From NCBI GenBank assembly GCA_016710095.1, contig JADJLL010000013.1, positions 1 to 64,000 of the forward strand: a stretch of 64,000 bases of DNA, read 5' to 3'. Below, piece by piece: positions 1 to 9,800 of the stretch. Both the position numbers and the translations under genes were made by a program. Origin of the DNA: Candidatus Eiseniibacteriota bacterium. GTDB taxonomy: Bacteria > Eisenbacteria > RBG-16-71-46. Each line of letters begins with the position of its first letter. The stretch's first letter is position 1. A model generated the notes under the pieces. It was not told the DNA's origin and did no database searches. It saw nothing but the letters and a program-made list of their open reading frames with translations.

Positions 1-2
1 CC

Positions 3-590
3 GATCTCGGCGTGTCGTCCATGCAGATCGACAATCCCGCGCGCGGGTTCACGTTCGGCGCGGACGGACCGCTCGACATGCGCATGAACCCCAACCGCGG
101 GCTGTCGGCCGCGGACTGGCTCGCGCGCGCCGAGGCCGCGACGGTCGCGCGCGTGCTGCGCGACAACGCCGACGAACCGCACGCCGAAGCGATCGCCGAG
201 GCACTCGCGTCGGCGGGCGGAGCGCTGCGCACGACGGCGGCGCTCGCCGAACGCGTGCGCGCCGCCGTCGCGGGGCTCGCGAAGGAAGACGACGTCGACG
301 GCAGCGTGCGGAGGGTGTTCCAGGCGCTGCGCATCGAGGTGAACGACGAGTTCGGCGCGCTCGACGCGCTCCTGCGCGGTCTTCACCTGTGCCTGCGGCC
401 GGGCGGACGCGTCGCGATCCTCACGTTCCATTCGGGAGAAGACCGTCGCGTGAAGAAGTCGTTCGTCGCGGGCGAGCGCGCGGGACTCTGGTCGAGCATC
501 GCGCCGGAGGTCGTTCGTCCTTCCGGCCGCGAGCGTCACGACAACCCGCGCTCGAAACCCGCGAAGATGCGCTGGGCCGTGCGGGCCTGA
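3..590 (+). CDS. rsmH: RsmH-type 16S rRNA (cytosine-N4)-methyltransferase, 5'-truncated by window edge
   Basis: This is the last 195 residues of a SAM-dependent methyltransferase of the MraW/RsmH family, which methylates N4 of C1402 in 16S rRNA. The visible part opens with DLGVSS, followed by RGFTF and GPLDMRM, the family signature after the SAM fold. QALRIEVNDE, a LTFHSGEDR motif and the closing NPRSKPAKMR complete the match. Family members are usually about 310 residues, so roughly 110 N-terminal residues lie outside the window. The usual FHSLEDR motif reads FHSGEDR. The gene is not followed by ftsL/ftsI as in a dcw cluster. It converges on the minus-strand M50 gene with a 21-bp gap, so it may be an isolated copy or a paralogue. 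Family is confident; exact substrate is by homology. Confidence 0.9.
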   Translation, partial: DLGVSSMQIDNPARGFTFGADGPLDMRMNPNRGLSAADWLARAEAATVARVLRDNADEPHAEAIAEALASAGGALRTTAALAERVRAAVAGLAKEDDVDGSVRRVFQALRIEVNDEFGALDALLRGLHLCLRPGGRVAILTFHSGEDRRVKKSFVAGERAGLWSSIAPEVVRPSGRERHDNPRSKPAKMRWAVRA

Positions 591-611
591 ACGTTTCGCC
601 GGCGGCGCCAC

Positions 612-1739
612 TCAGGCGCGCGGCGTTTCTCCCAGCTTCCGCAGCAGGTCGCGCACGAGGATCGAGCCGCCCGGATCGAGACCGGGGCCGCGCGAGAGTC
701 CGCGGGCGATCGCCGCGCGGCAAGCGTCCTCACGCCCCTCGGCGCGCGCGATCACCGCGTCCACGAGGTCGCGCAGCTCCGGATCCACGATGCCCCCCTT
801 GGCGAGCGCGAGCCACGCCTTCGCGGTCTCGACGTCGCCGAACGACACGATCGAGTGCCACGCGAGCCAGAGCGCGAGCGACTGGCGGAAAGCGGCGGGG
901 TAGGCACGAAACGACGACGCCATCTCCGCGAAGAGCTCGCGGCCGTCCTCCCCGCGGTCCACGGCGGCGCACGCCGCGATGGTCACCACGCTCAGCCGGC
1001 CGACGGGATCGGCGGGCAGCGCGAGCGCGCGCTCGATCGCGGTGCGGTCGAGTTCGCGCGGACGCCGCCCCGCCATGCTCGCGCCGACGATGCCGAGCAC
1101 GAGCGCGCGGCGTTCGGCCTCCTCGCCGCCACGCCGGTACTCGAGCCACTGGGCGCCGTCACTCGAGAATCCCCCCATGGTGCTCGGCACCATCGTGAGG
1201 AACCCGATGCCGCCGGAGACCAGCGCGGTCATCTGCGCGAACAGCTGCGCTTCACCATCGAGCGCCAACGCGGCGAAGCCCGCCACGAAGGCGAGCGCGA
1301 CGCTCGCCAGTGGCCCGCCCGCGATCATCCACTGCATGCGCTCCGCGATGCGCTCGTAGTCCGACGGCAGGGCCGCGGCGAGGCCGCCCCAGAGGCCCGC
1401 GTTGCGGTTGAACCCCGCGCGCACACGCCCGCCGACCCAGGTGAGCCGCAACGGTCCCACCATATAAAGGAGCGGGCGCAGGCCCTGCGTCATGCCACCC
1501 AGCAGGTGCCCGGCCTCGTGCACGGCGGTGGCGAAGAACCACGAGAACAGGAAGCCCGGTATCACGAGCAGGCTCGGGCGCCGGCCACCGGGCAGCGTTG
1601 CGAGATGCTGCCCCGCCCAGTACCCGAGGAGCCCGAACACGACGGAGGAAAGGATCAGGGGCAGGAGCTGAGTCTTCGGGCGCTTCGCGCCGGCGGGTGA
1701 GGGTGCCGATGCTTCGGGAGGGGCGGGCGCGCGATTCAT
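612..1739 (-). CDS. M50-like membrane zinc metalloprotease
   Basis: A 375-residue polytopic membrane protein. A hydrophobic segment at about residues 24-44 and a second at 57-72 run into VHEAGH (H74, E75, H78), the HExxH zinc-binding motif, placed at the membrane edge as in site-2-type M50 peptidases. Further hydrophobic segments follow, and SSDG near residue 230 sits roughly where the family's third-ligand DG motif lies. The C-terminal 150 residues are soluble, helical and alanine-rich. Its ATG overlaps the stop of the upstream PPTase gene (ATGA), so it is the third gene of the NRPS-like/PPTase operon. A role in processing or export of the synthetase product, or in regulated proteolysis, is inference. 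An open frame continues 53 codons upstream, but the ATG at 1739 is preferred because of the coupling. Confidence 0.75.
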   Translation of the reverse strand: MNRAPAPPEASAPSPAGAKRPKTQLLPLILSSVVFGLLGYWAGQHLATLPGGRRPSLLVIPGFLFSWFFATAVHEAGHLLGGMTQGLRPLLYMVGPLRLTWVGGRVRAGFNRNAGLWGGLAAALPSDYERIAERMQWMIAGGPLASVALAFVAGFAALALDGEAQLFAQMTALVSGGIGFLTMVPSTMGGFSSDGAQWLEYRRGGEEAERRALVLGIVGASMAGRRPRELDRTAIERALALPADPVGRLSVVTIAACAAVDRGEDGRELFAEMASSFRAYPAAFRQSLALWLAWHSIVSFGDVETAKAWLALAKGGIVDPELRDLVDAVIARAEGREDACRAAIARGLSRGPGLDPGGSILVRDLLRKLGETPRA

Positions 1740-2374
1740 GAGTGCACCTCGATCGTGAAGGGGGCGGTTCCGGCGGCCGCGATCGCCGCGACGAAACCGG
1801 TAGGCGCGTCGCATTCCCGGCAGAAGGTGGCCGCGCCCTCGGACTCGACCACGATGCCGATGCCCGTCGCTTTCGCACGGGCTTCGAAGCGCACCCACGC
1901 GCGGAAGAACGCGCGCTCGGGATGCTCGCTTCGCAGCGTCGCGAGTTCCGCGCGGGCGGCGTCATCGAAGTAGTGCTCCGCGAGCTCGTCCTCGGAAAGC
2001 CCGGCGCGCACGCGCTCGACGTCCACGCCGACCGCGCGGCCACGCGCGGTGACGATCATCGCGACGGAACCGGAGCGTGACGCCGAGAACTCGAGCGCCC
2101 CTTCGAGCCCGGCCGCGAGCGCGGGTTTGCCGCGCGTGCCGTGGTCGAACGCGATGCGTTCCGGCGCGACACCGCACTCCGAAGCGAGCACCCGGCGCAG
2201 CGCGGCGCGCGCGTGCGCCCACTCGGCCCCACCGGCGCGCATGCGTTCCGCGCGCGCACGCTCTTCCGAAGACAGGGCGGCGAGCGCTTCGCCGGACAAC
2301 GACGAGGGGAGCGCGATCGTGTTCAGGCGCACGACCGTGAGGGCCGTGGTGTCCGCGGTGTCCGTGGTGCTCAC
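1736..2374 (-). CDS. 4'-phosphopantetheinyl transferase, Sfp type
   Basis: A 212-residue enzyme predicted to transfer phosphopantetheine from CoA to the carrier-protein serine of the synthetase encoded just upstream. Family marks in order: GKPAL near residue 84, FSASRSG (usually F-x-x-S-H-S-G, so His is Arg here), GVDVE (magnesium-binding acidic pair) near 116, and W-V-R-F-E-A-R-A-K near 160. In the last motif the Lys of the usual WxxKEAxxK is Phe, but Glu and the final Lys are kept. The start is GTG, overlapping the TGA of the synthetase gene (GTGA). The stop overlaps the next gene's ATG. Translational coupling on both sides strongly suggests it serves the neighbouring carrier domain. The variant residues could affect activity. 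Confidence 0.85.
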   Translation of the reverse strand: MSTTDTADTTALTVVRLNTIALPSSLSGEALAALSSEERARAERMRAGGAEWAHARAALRRVLASECGVAPERIAFDHGTRGKPALAAGLEGALEFSASRSGSVAMIVTARGRAVGVDVERVRAGLSEDELAEHYFDDAARAELATLRSEHPERAFFRAWVRFEARAKATGIGIVVESEGAATFCRECDAPTGFVAAIAAAGTAPFTIEVHS

Positions 2375-5300
2375 CGAACCGCCCGCGTCGGGCAGCCCTC
2401 GTAACGGCGGCCGGGCAGCAGCAGCTCCTGCTTCATCACGACGCTGTTCGCCGTGACCTCGGCGCGTTCGCCGATGTCCGCGCCGTACAGCAGCACGGCG
2501 CCGCGCGCGACGTCGGAGCCCGCCGCGATGCGCACGCGCGCGAGCTTGAGTACGCGATCCTCGAAGCTGTGCGACTGCAGGTGGCAGGACACCGTCGCGC
2601 CGTCACCGATCTCGAGCATGTCGGGATCCACGACCTGCAGGAACGAACTGCCGAAGACGACGCCGTGGCCGATACGGCAGCCCATCGCGCGCAGCCACCA
2701 CGACACGAACGGCGTGCCCTCGAACGCGAGCAGCACGGGCACCGCGTACGCGGCCCAGACTTCGAAGAGCACGTCCCAGCGGCAGCACCAGCACGACCAG
2801 AGCATGTGCCGGCCTTCGCGGATCGGGCCCATCACGCACCACTTCACGAAGATCGCCGCGGCGAGCAGCACGGCGCCGATGACGACGAACGACGCGGGCA
2901 GCGCGAGCAGGAAGAACGCGGGCGCGCTCATCGCGGCCTGCCAACGCGGCGCGAGCGTGAACCAGCCCCACGCGAGCGCGAGCGGACCGAGCGGCAGCAC
3001 GAGGCGCACGGACTCGAACACGACGCGCGTGAAGAAGCGCGCGAAGCCGGGATCGTGCGTGAGTTCGCGCTCGCTCTCGGCGATCTCGCGGCGCGGCAGT
3101 TCGAGCGGCGGGTTGCCGAACCACGACGTGCCTTCGGTGACGCGCGCCGGATCGGCGACCGTGCAGATGCCGAGCAGGATGCCGGGCGGGAGCGACGCGC
3201 CCGCGGGAATCACGGCGTGATTGCCGAAGAACGTGTTCTTCGAGAGCGTCGTGCGCGCGCACACCGCGTGGCCGCGGTGGAGCAGCGGCCGGCCGAGGTA
3301 GATGCCGTCGGCGAAGAAGCACTCGTCGCCCACTTCGGTGAGCTCGGGCACGACTTCCATGACCGTGCTGATCTCGCACTTGCGCCCGATGCGCGCGCCC
3401 GACATCCGCAGCCACATCGGCCAGAGCAGCGTGCCGCTGATCGCCGCGTTCGCGGTCTCGACGGCGTGCTCCTTCATGGCGATCGCGATGCCCGTCGCGC
3501 TCCGCAGCGGATGCGCGCCCTCGCGCACGCGGCCGAACAGCCGCGCGACGAGCGCCTCCATCGGCAGGCTCGCCGCGTAACCGGCCATGAGCACGAACGG
3601 CGCCCACGCGAGGGGGAGCGAGCCGAACGGCGCGGGGAGCATGCCGGTGCCCGGCGCGCCCGGACGGAGGCACGCGAGCGCGAGCAGAAGGCCCGGCACG
3701 AGCGGCAGCCAGGACGAGAACGCGCGCGCCGCGAGCAGCGCGATCGCGTGCGTGGCGGAGTTCCACGGGCGCACGCCTTCGGCGGAGACCGGAGCATCCG
3801 GCACCGCTTCGTCCACGCGCGTGGCGGGAACGCCGCGCCAGCACTCGCCGGCGGGAAGCGTGGCGCCGTCCGCGAGGCTCGAGAGCGCGCCGAGGAAACC
3901 GTTCGCCCCGACGCGGGCGCCGCCGGCGACGTGGGCACGCGTGTCGAGCGTCGCGCCCGCGCCGATGTCGACGCGCGCGAACACGAGCTGGCGGTCGTGC
4001 CATTCGACGATGCCGACCGACGCGTCGCGGCCGAGCGTCGCGCCGTCGCCCACGTGCAGCAGGTCCCAGCCGCCGTCGGCGAGGTCCACGCCGCGGTGCA
4101 GGTGCACGTCGCGGCCGATGCGGGCGCCGAGCGCGCGCAGGCACGCGTTGCCGAGCTCGCTGCCCTGCACGAGCGCCCAGGGGATCGTGTGCGCGAGGTG
4201 CACGACGATCCAGTGCCGCACGTGGAAGGAGCCGAGGTAGTCGTGGCGGCCCTCGCGGTACCGTCCGACGAGCGCCGCCTTGGCGGCCATCGTGAGCGCG
4301 AGCCCGATCGGCAGCCAGGCGAGTTCCGCGGCGAACGCGACGAGGGGCAGCGAGAGCAGGAGGCCCGCGGTACCGAGCGCGCGTTCGAGCACGGGCAGCG
4401 CGAGGAAGACGACCACCCACGTGATCGCGGCGCCGGGCACGAGCGAGCCCGCGACGAACGCGAGCTGCGCGAGCGCGCCGGGAGAGGCGGCGCCACGCAA
4501 CGCCTCGCGCGGGGCGGGAGCGTCGAAGCGCTTCGGCTCCGCGGGCGTCTCGATGCGGGCCGCCAGTGCGCGCGCCGTCCGCGCTTCGTACAGGTCGCGC
4601 ATCGTGAGCGAAGCGGTCATCGCGTCGGTGCGCAGGCACGAGATCACCTGTGCGGCGACGAGCGAGTTGCCACCGAGGTCGAGGAAGAAGTCGTCGTCCG
4701 GCCCGACCAGGCCGCCGGAGGGCACGAACGCCGCGAACGCCGCGGCGACCACGTGCTCCTGCTCGGTGCCGTCGAACGCCGCGACGCGCGCGCGGGCGCT
4801 GCGCGCGGCGGGACGGATGTCGGGAAGCGCGGAGCGATCGAGCTTGCCGCTCGCGTCGCGCGTCGGCAGCGACTCGACGATCGCGTAGTGCGCCGGCTGC
4901 ATGTGGTCCGGCACGGCGGCGAGCATGTGGTCGCGCACGGCCTCGACGCGCGCGGGGCGCGCCCCGTCGGTGACGAGGAACGCGGACAGCTCCTGCAGCG
5001 GCGCTTCGCCCTGTAGCGCGCACGCGGCCGCGACGACGCCGTCGCACGCGCACAGCGACGCTTCGATCGCGCTCAGCTCCACACGGTGCCCGCGAATCTT
5101 CACCTGCGAATCCGAACGGCCGAGGTAGACGAGCGCGCCGTCGCGTTCGCGCCGCGCGAGGTCGCCGGTGCGATAGAGGCGGCCGAAGTCGGGGTGCGTG
5201 ACGAAGCGTTCGGCCGTCAGCTCGGGCTGGTTCAGGTAGCCGCGCGCCACCCCGGCGCCGCCCATCCAGAGTTCGCCGACGACGCCTTCTAAGACTTCAC

Positions 5301-6372
5301 GTCCTTCACCGTCGAGGACGAAGGCGGTGTTGCCCGCGACCGGCCAGCCGATGCGCACGGGTTCGCCCGCCTCGACCGGCGTGCGCACGCAGGTGACCGC
5401 GCACTCGGTCGGGCCGTAGCCGTTCTCGAGCCTGCGACCCGGCGCCCAGCGCGCGGCGACGTCGAGCGGAAGCTCTTCGCCACCGACGTAGATGAGTTTG
5501 AGGTCGGGAAGTTCGTGCCGCGGATCGGAGCAGGTCGCCATGCGCAGCAGTGTCGGCGGCGGACAGAACACCGTGATGCGCTCGCGCTGCAGCCACGGCA
5601 CCAGATCGGGGCCGAGCCGCACGGCGTCGTCGTCCATGAGCACGAGCGTCGCGCCGGCACCCCATGCGAGCCAGATCTCCTCGACCGAGGAGTCGTACGA
5701 GCACATCGAACTCTGCGCGCAGCGGTCGCCCGGGCCCAGCCCGAAGTAGCCGCGGTCGGATTCGACCAGGTTCACGACGTTGCGGTGCTCGATGAGCACG
5801 CCCTTCGGGCGGCCCGTGGTGCCCGACGTGTAGATGACGTAGGCGAGCATGTCGGGCGTGACCACGTGCGGGCGGCCGTTCGCCTGCGGAGCCGTTCCGC
5901 GCTCGGCGGGCACGACCAGCCGTTCGGCGGGAACGCCGAGCTCGAGGAAGCGCGCGCGGTCTTCTTCGCGCACCAGCACCGCGACCGCGCCGGAATCCTC
6001 GAGCAGGTGTCGCGCCCGGTCGGCGGCCAGCGAGGGCTCGAAGCAGGTATAGGCGGCGCCCACACGCATCACGCCGAGCATCGCCACGTAGAGGTCCGCC
6101 GATGTACGGGGCAGGGCGATCGCGACGACGCACTCGCCGTGCACCAGCGCGGAGAGCTGCGCGGCGATCGCGTGCGAGCGCTCGCTCGCCTCGGCGTACG
6201 TCAGCGTTTCGCGGGCGCGGCCGGGCGCGGGAGGGACGTCGATGGCCACGACGCCGGGATGCGCCGCCGCGCTGCGGTCGAAGACCGCATGCAGCAGCGT
6301 CGCAGCGCTGTGCGAGGAAGTCCGCGCTTCGGGCGCCGACGTGGTTCCGGATTCGGGAGCGAGAGGGGGCAC
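2371..6372 (-). CDS. Pls/PosA-type membrane NRPS-like synthetase (A-PCP-transmembrane/hexapeptide domains)
   Basis: With the GTG start at 6372 the protein has 1333 residues. An adenylation domain occupies about residues 20-500: YTSGTTGRPKG near 180, YGPTE near 318, YRTGDL near 400, and a GKLDRSAL lysine motif at its end. A carrier domain has LGGNSL near 570 (phosphopantetheine Ser). From about 620 to the end, pairs of transmembrane helices alternate with three left-handed beta-helix-like modules rich in ARIG, GDGA and GRD hexads. This order matches poly-epsilon-lysine-synthetase-like proteins with a tandem terminal domain. Aligning the pocket by eye gives Asp235, Ser236 and Glu239 equivalents; Glu239 is usual in Lys/Orn-activating domains, so a cationic amino acid is plausible (inference). 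The frame is open to ATG 6588, but that extension is unlike the family and contains an operator-like palindrome. Confidence 0.82.
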   Translation of the reverse strand: MPPLAPESGTTSAPEARTSSHSAATLLHAVFDRSAAAHPGVVAIDVPPAPGRARETLTYAEASERSHAIAAQLSALVHGECVVAIALPRTSADLYVAMLGVMRVGAAYTCFEPSLAADRARHLLEDSGAVAVLVREEDRARFLELGVPAERLVVPAERGTAPQANGRPHVVTPDMLAYVIYTSGTTGRPKGVLIEHRNVVNLVESDRGYFGLGPGDRCAQSSMCSYDSSVEEIWLAWGAGATLVLMDDDAVRLGPDLVPWLQRERITVFCPPPTLLRMATCSDPRHELPDLKLIYVGGEELPLDVAARWAPGRRLENGYGPTECAVTCVRTPVEAGEPVRIGWPVAGNTAFVLDGEGREVLEGVVGELWMGGAGVARGYLNQPELTAERFVTHPDFGRLYRTGDLARRERDGALVYLGRSDSQVKIRGHRVELSAIEASLCACDGVVAAACALQGEAPLQELSAFLVTDGARPARVEAVRDHMLAAVPDHMQPAHYAIVESLPTRDASGKLDRSALPDIRPAARSARARVAAFDGTEQEHVVAAAFAAFVPSGGLVGPDDDFFLDLGGNSLVAAQVISCLRTDAMTASLTMRDLYEARTARALAARIETPAEPKRFDAPAPREALRGAASPGALAQLAFVAGSLVPGAAITWVVVFLALPVLERALGTAGLLLSLPLVAFAAELAWLPIGLALTMAAKAALVGRYREGRHDYLGSFHVRHWIVVHLAHTIPWALVQGSELGNACLRALGARIGRDVHLHRGVDLADGGWDLLHVGDGATLGRDASVGIVEWHDRQLVFARVDIGAGATLDTRAHVAGGARVGANGFLGALSSLADGATLPAGECWRGVPATRVDEAVPDAPVSAEGVRPWNSATHAIALLAARAFSSWLPLVPGLLLALACLRPGAPGTGMLPAPFGSLPLAWAPFVLMAGYAASLPMEALVARLFGRVREGAHPLRSATGIAIAMKEHAVETANAAISGTLLWPMWLRMSGARIGRKCEISTVMEVVPELTEVGDECFFADGIYLGRPLLHRGHAVCARTTLSKNTFFGNHAVIPAGASLPPGILLGICTVADPARVTEGTSWFGNPPLELPRREIAESERELTHDPGFARFFTRVVFESVRLVLPLGPLALAWGWFTLAPRWQAAMSAPAFFLLALPASFVVIGAVLLAAAIFVKWCVMGPIREGRHMLWSCWCCRWDVLFEVWAAYAVPVLLAFEGTPFVSWWLRAMGCRIGHGVVFGSSFLQVVDPDMLEIGDGATVSCHLQSHSFEDRVLKLARVRIAAGSDVARGAVLLYGADIGERAEVTANSVVMKQELLLPGRRYEGCPTRAVR

Positions 6373-6874
6373 GGTCGCATACTGGAAGAGGAATGGGTCC
6401 GACTGCAACGCGTCTCGTACCGGCGCGGGTCTCCGACAGTCACCGTCGCGGTCGCCGAAGGGAGCAACGGGAAGCTCGCCGAGACGCCGAACCGGTCCCG
6501 CAGCGCGTTCGCGAAGCGGCACCATGACGCTCGAGAGCGCGCGCTTCGTTCCAGAAGTTTCTGAAACTCCCGCGTGCAGTTTCATCACGACGACCGTTGC
6601 GATACGTGTGACCGCACTCGTACGATGGAAACGCTTTCAGCATCCTTGGGAGGACGGCCGCGCGGACGCTCGCGGCCTCCGCCATCCCGACAGCGTCACG
6701 GCCACCCCTCGGCCAAACGAACATGCGGACATTCACGGACAGCAGTCGCTGTCGGTCGCGAACGCGGAAGGAACGCGCCGCGTCGCCGTGAGGTCGCATG
6801 TTTTTTTGTTGCCCGTCGATGAAACCGTTTCCTGTGTACCGATTCCATCCCCCCGTTCTGGAGGAACACCTCCT
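6373..6874. other. Divergent intergenic/leader region between synthetase operon and NHL/SGNH gene
   Basis: About 500 bases separate the preferred synthetase start from the secreted-protein start. The synthetase frame stays open to 6588, so 6373-6588 could be coding if a distal start is used. The stretch from about 6570 to 6870 is visibly less GC-rich and holds a T8 run near 6800. It should contain the two divergent promoters, but no clear -35/-10 pair was identified. A ribosome binding site (GGAGG) lies 9-10 nt before the ATG at 6875. Confidence 0.45.
6548..6567. promoter_or_regulatory. 20-bp near-perfect palindrome, candidate operator
   Basis: The sequence GTTCCAGAA-GT-TTCTGAAAC has 9-bp arms that match except for one C/A position, around a 2-bp centre. 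It lies between the divergent synthetase operon and the secreted NHL/SGNH gene. It resembles a dimeric-repressor site more than coding sequence. Its position argues that the synthetase starts downstream of ATG 6588. Confidence 0.4.
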
Positions 6875-9800
6875 ATGAAGTGGCTTCGTACTGTTCTCGT
6901 CGCCGCACTCTCCCTGGGCGCGATCGCCTGGAGCGGACCGGCGAGCGCACAAATCGCGACCGGCATGTCCGCTTCCGGCGTGCTCGGACCGGCAGACCTC
7001 ATCACCCGCCCCGCGGGCGCCACGACGGCTTCGCGCCTGAACGGCCCCAACGGCGTCTCCATCGATCCCACGACCGGCAAGCTCTTCGTCGCCGACCGCG
7101 CCAACCACCGCGTGCTCCGCTGGGCTTCGGCCGACGCCATGATCAACGGCTCGGCCGCCGAAGCCGTGCTCGGCCAGCCGGACTTCACGACCGCGACGAG
7201 CGGTCTTTCCGCGGTCAAGATGAACAACCCCATCGGCGTGCACGTGGACGCCGCCGGCCGGCTGTGGGTCGGTGACTTCAGCAACAACCGCGTCCTGCGG
7301 TTCGACAACGCCTCGACCAAGGCGAACGGCGCCGCGGCCGACGGCGTGCTCGGCCAGCTCGACTTCGTCACCAGCGCGAGCGGTACGACGGCGCTCAAGA
7401 CGAACGGCCCGTGCGGCGTCTGGGCCGACGCGGCCGGGCGTCTGTACGTGAGCAACTTCAACAACCATCGCGTGCTCCGCTTCGACGCCGCCGCCACGAA
7501 GGCGAACGGCGCGGCGGCGGACGGCGTGCTCGGCCAGCCGGACTTCGTCACGGCGACGAGCGGACTGACCGCCGCCAAGATGAACAACGCGAACGCCCTC
7601 TGGGGCGACGCGGCGGGACGGCTGTGGGTCAGCGACTACACGAACCGTCGCGTGCTCCGCTTCGACGACGCCGCCAACAAGGCGAACGGCGCGGCGGCGG
7701 ACGGCGTGCTCGGCCAGCCCGACTTCGCGACGAACACGGCCGGCCTCACGCAGTCGAAGTTCAGCACCACGCGCTTCGTGACGGTGGACTCGAACGGCCG
7801 CCTCTACGTGGTGGAAGAGGCGAACAACCGCATCATGGTGTTCGACAACGCCGCCACGCTCGCGAACGGCTCGCCGGCGACGTACGTGCTCGGCCAGTCG
7901 AACTACACGACCGGCACCGGCCTCAACCCGCCGAACGCCGCGAGCCTCGCGACGCCGCGCGCGGCGTTCGTGGACGAAGTGAACGGCCGCCTCTGGGTCG
8001 CCGACTGGGCGAACAACCGCGTGCTGCGCTACCAGGTTTCGGCCGGCACGGCCGTGACGCTGGCGCTCTCCGCTCCGAACGGCGGGGAGGACTGGGGCAC
8101 GGGCACGGTGCACGCGATCGGCTGGGCGAGCACGAACGTCGCGCTCGTGAACCTCGAGTACTCGACGGACGCCGGCGCCACGTGGCAGCCCATCGCCACG
8201 AACGTGACCGCGGCCGCGCAGGCGTACTCGTGGACGGTGCCGAACACGCCGACCACGCAGGCGCTCGTGCGCGTGACCGACGCGTCGAACGCCACGCTGA
8301 CCGACCAGAGCAACGCGGTCTTCACGATCTCGGTGCCGATCCCGACGGTGTCGCTCGTTTCGCCCAACGGCCTGCAGCAGTGGCCCGCCGGCGCGACGCG
8401 CAAGATCCTCTTCGCGAGCGCGAACCTGGCGAACGTGAAGCTCGAAGTGAGCGAGGACGACGGCAACTCGTGGTCCACGATCACCGCCTCCGCGCCCGCC
8501 GCGCCGGGCAGCTACGACTGGACCGTGCCGGCCTCGCTCGGCAACGGCTACCGCGTCCGTGTCTCGAGCGCCGTCGACGCGCTCGTCAACGACGCGAGCG
8601 ACCAGTCCTTCGCGGTCGTCGCGCCGCTGCTCGGCCACGACTTCGACGCGCTGTTCTTCAGCGACAGCCCGACGCCCACCGTGTACGACGCGAGCTTCGG
8701 CTCGGTCACCGCGCCCAGCCTTCTCGAGCGCGTCTCGACCGACAAGTGCGGCGTGTCCCCGGCGTTCTCGCTCGTCGGCAACTACTCGCTGCGCCTCGCG
8801 TGGACGAGCAACGCGGGCGGCGACTGGGCCATGGCCAACGCCGGTGTGGGCTGGCCGGGACAGGACGTGAGCCAGCGCGACAGCCTGTTCTTCAATGTCT
8901 ACACGCCGACGCTCACGCCCGCGGCGAGCCTGCCGTGCATCTACCTCGAGGACCTCGGCAACCGGAAGTCCACGAAGATCCCGCTCTCGACGCTGATCTC
9001 CGACGTGCCGGCGGGAAGCTGGCAGCGGATCGCGATCCCGATGCAGGTCTTCCGCAACAATCCGGGCACCGCGGACCTGACGGCCATCAAGACGATCTTC
9101 CTCGGCCAGCAGGCGGCCGACGCGACCGCGCGCGTCTGGTACCTCGACGACTTCCGCATGACGGGCGGCACGCCGGCGACCGGTGACTCGACCAAGCTGA
9201 TCGTCGTGGTCGGCTCGTCCACGTCCGCCGGAACGGGCGCGAGCACGTCGGACAGCGCCTACGTGTCGCGCTATCGCGCGTACGTGAAGTCCATCGATCC
9301 GCGCGCCATCGTCGTCAATCTCGCCGTGGGCGGATACACGACCTACAACGTGATGCCGACGGGATTCGTGCCTCCGGCGGGCCGGCCGAGCCCGAACCCG
9401 CTCAACAACATCACCCGCGCGCTGGCGTACAAGCCGTGGGCGATCCTCGTGAACCTGCCCAGCAACGACGTGACCAACGGTTACTCGATCGCCGAGCAGA
9501 TCGCGAACTACGACACGCTGCGCGCGCGGGCCGCCGCCGCGGGCGTGCCGATCTGGATCACCACGACGCAGCCGCGCAACCTGTCCACGCAGTCCGCGCG
9601 TGACCAGCTGAAGATCATGGCGGACTCGACCCTGTCGCGCTACGCCCCGCGCGCGATCGACCTGTACTCGTACCTCGCCGCGGCCGACGGCACGATCCTG
9701 CCGCAGTACGGCTCCGGCGACGGTATCCACCTCAACGACGCCGGACACCGTCTCGTGTACCAGCTCGTCGTGGGTTCGGGTCTGTGGCAGGCGATCGATC

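Noticed and set aside
2569..5016. Plus-strand 815-codon open frame opposite the synthetase
   Set aside because: Arg/Glu/His-rich antisense shadow with no recognisable motif.
6373..6588. N-terminal extension of the synthetase to ATG 6588
   Set aside because: No family similarity, contains a near-perfect palindrome, and lies beyond the expected domain start; kept only as an alternative start.
7141..7920. Regular repeats considered as a CRISPR array
   Set aside because: Units are 180 nt, continuous and in-frame coding, with no spacers or cas genes.
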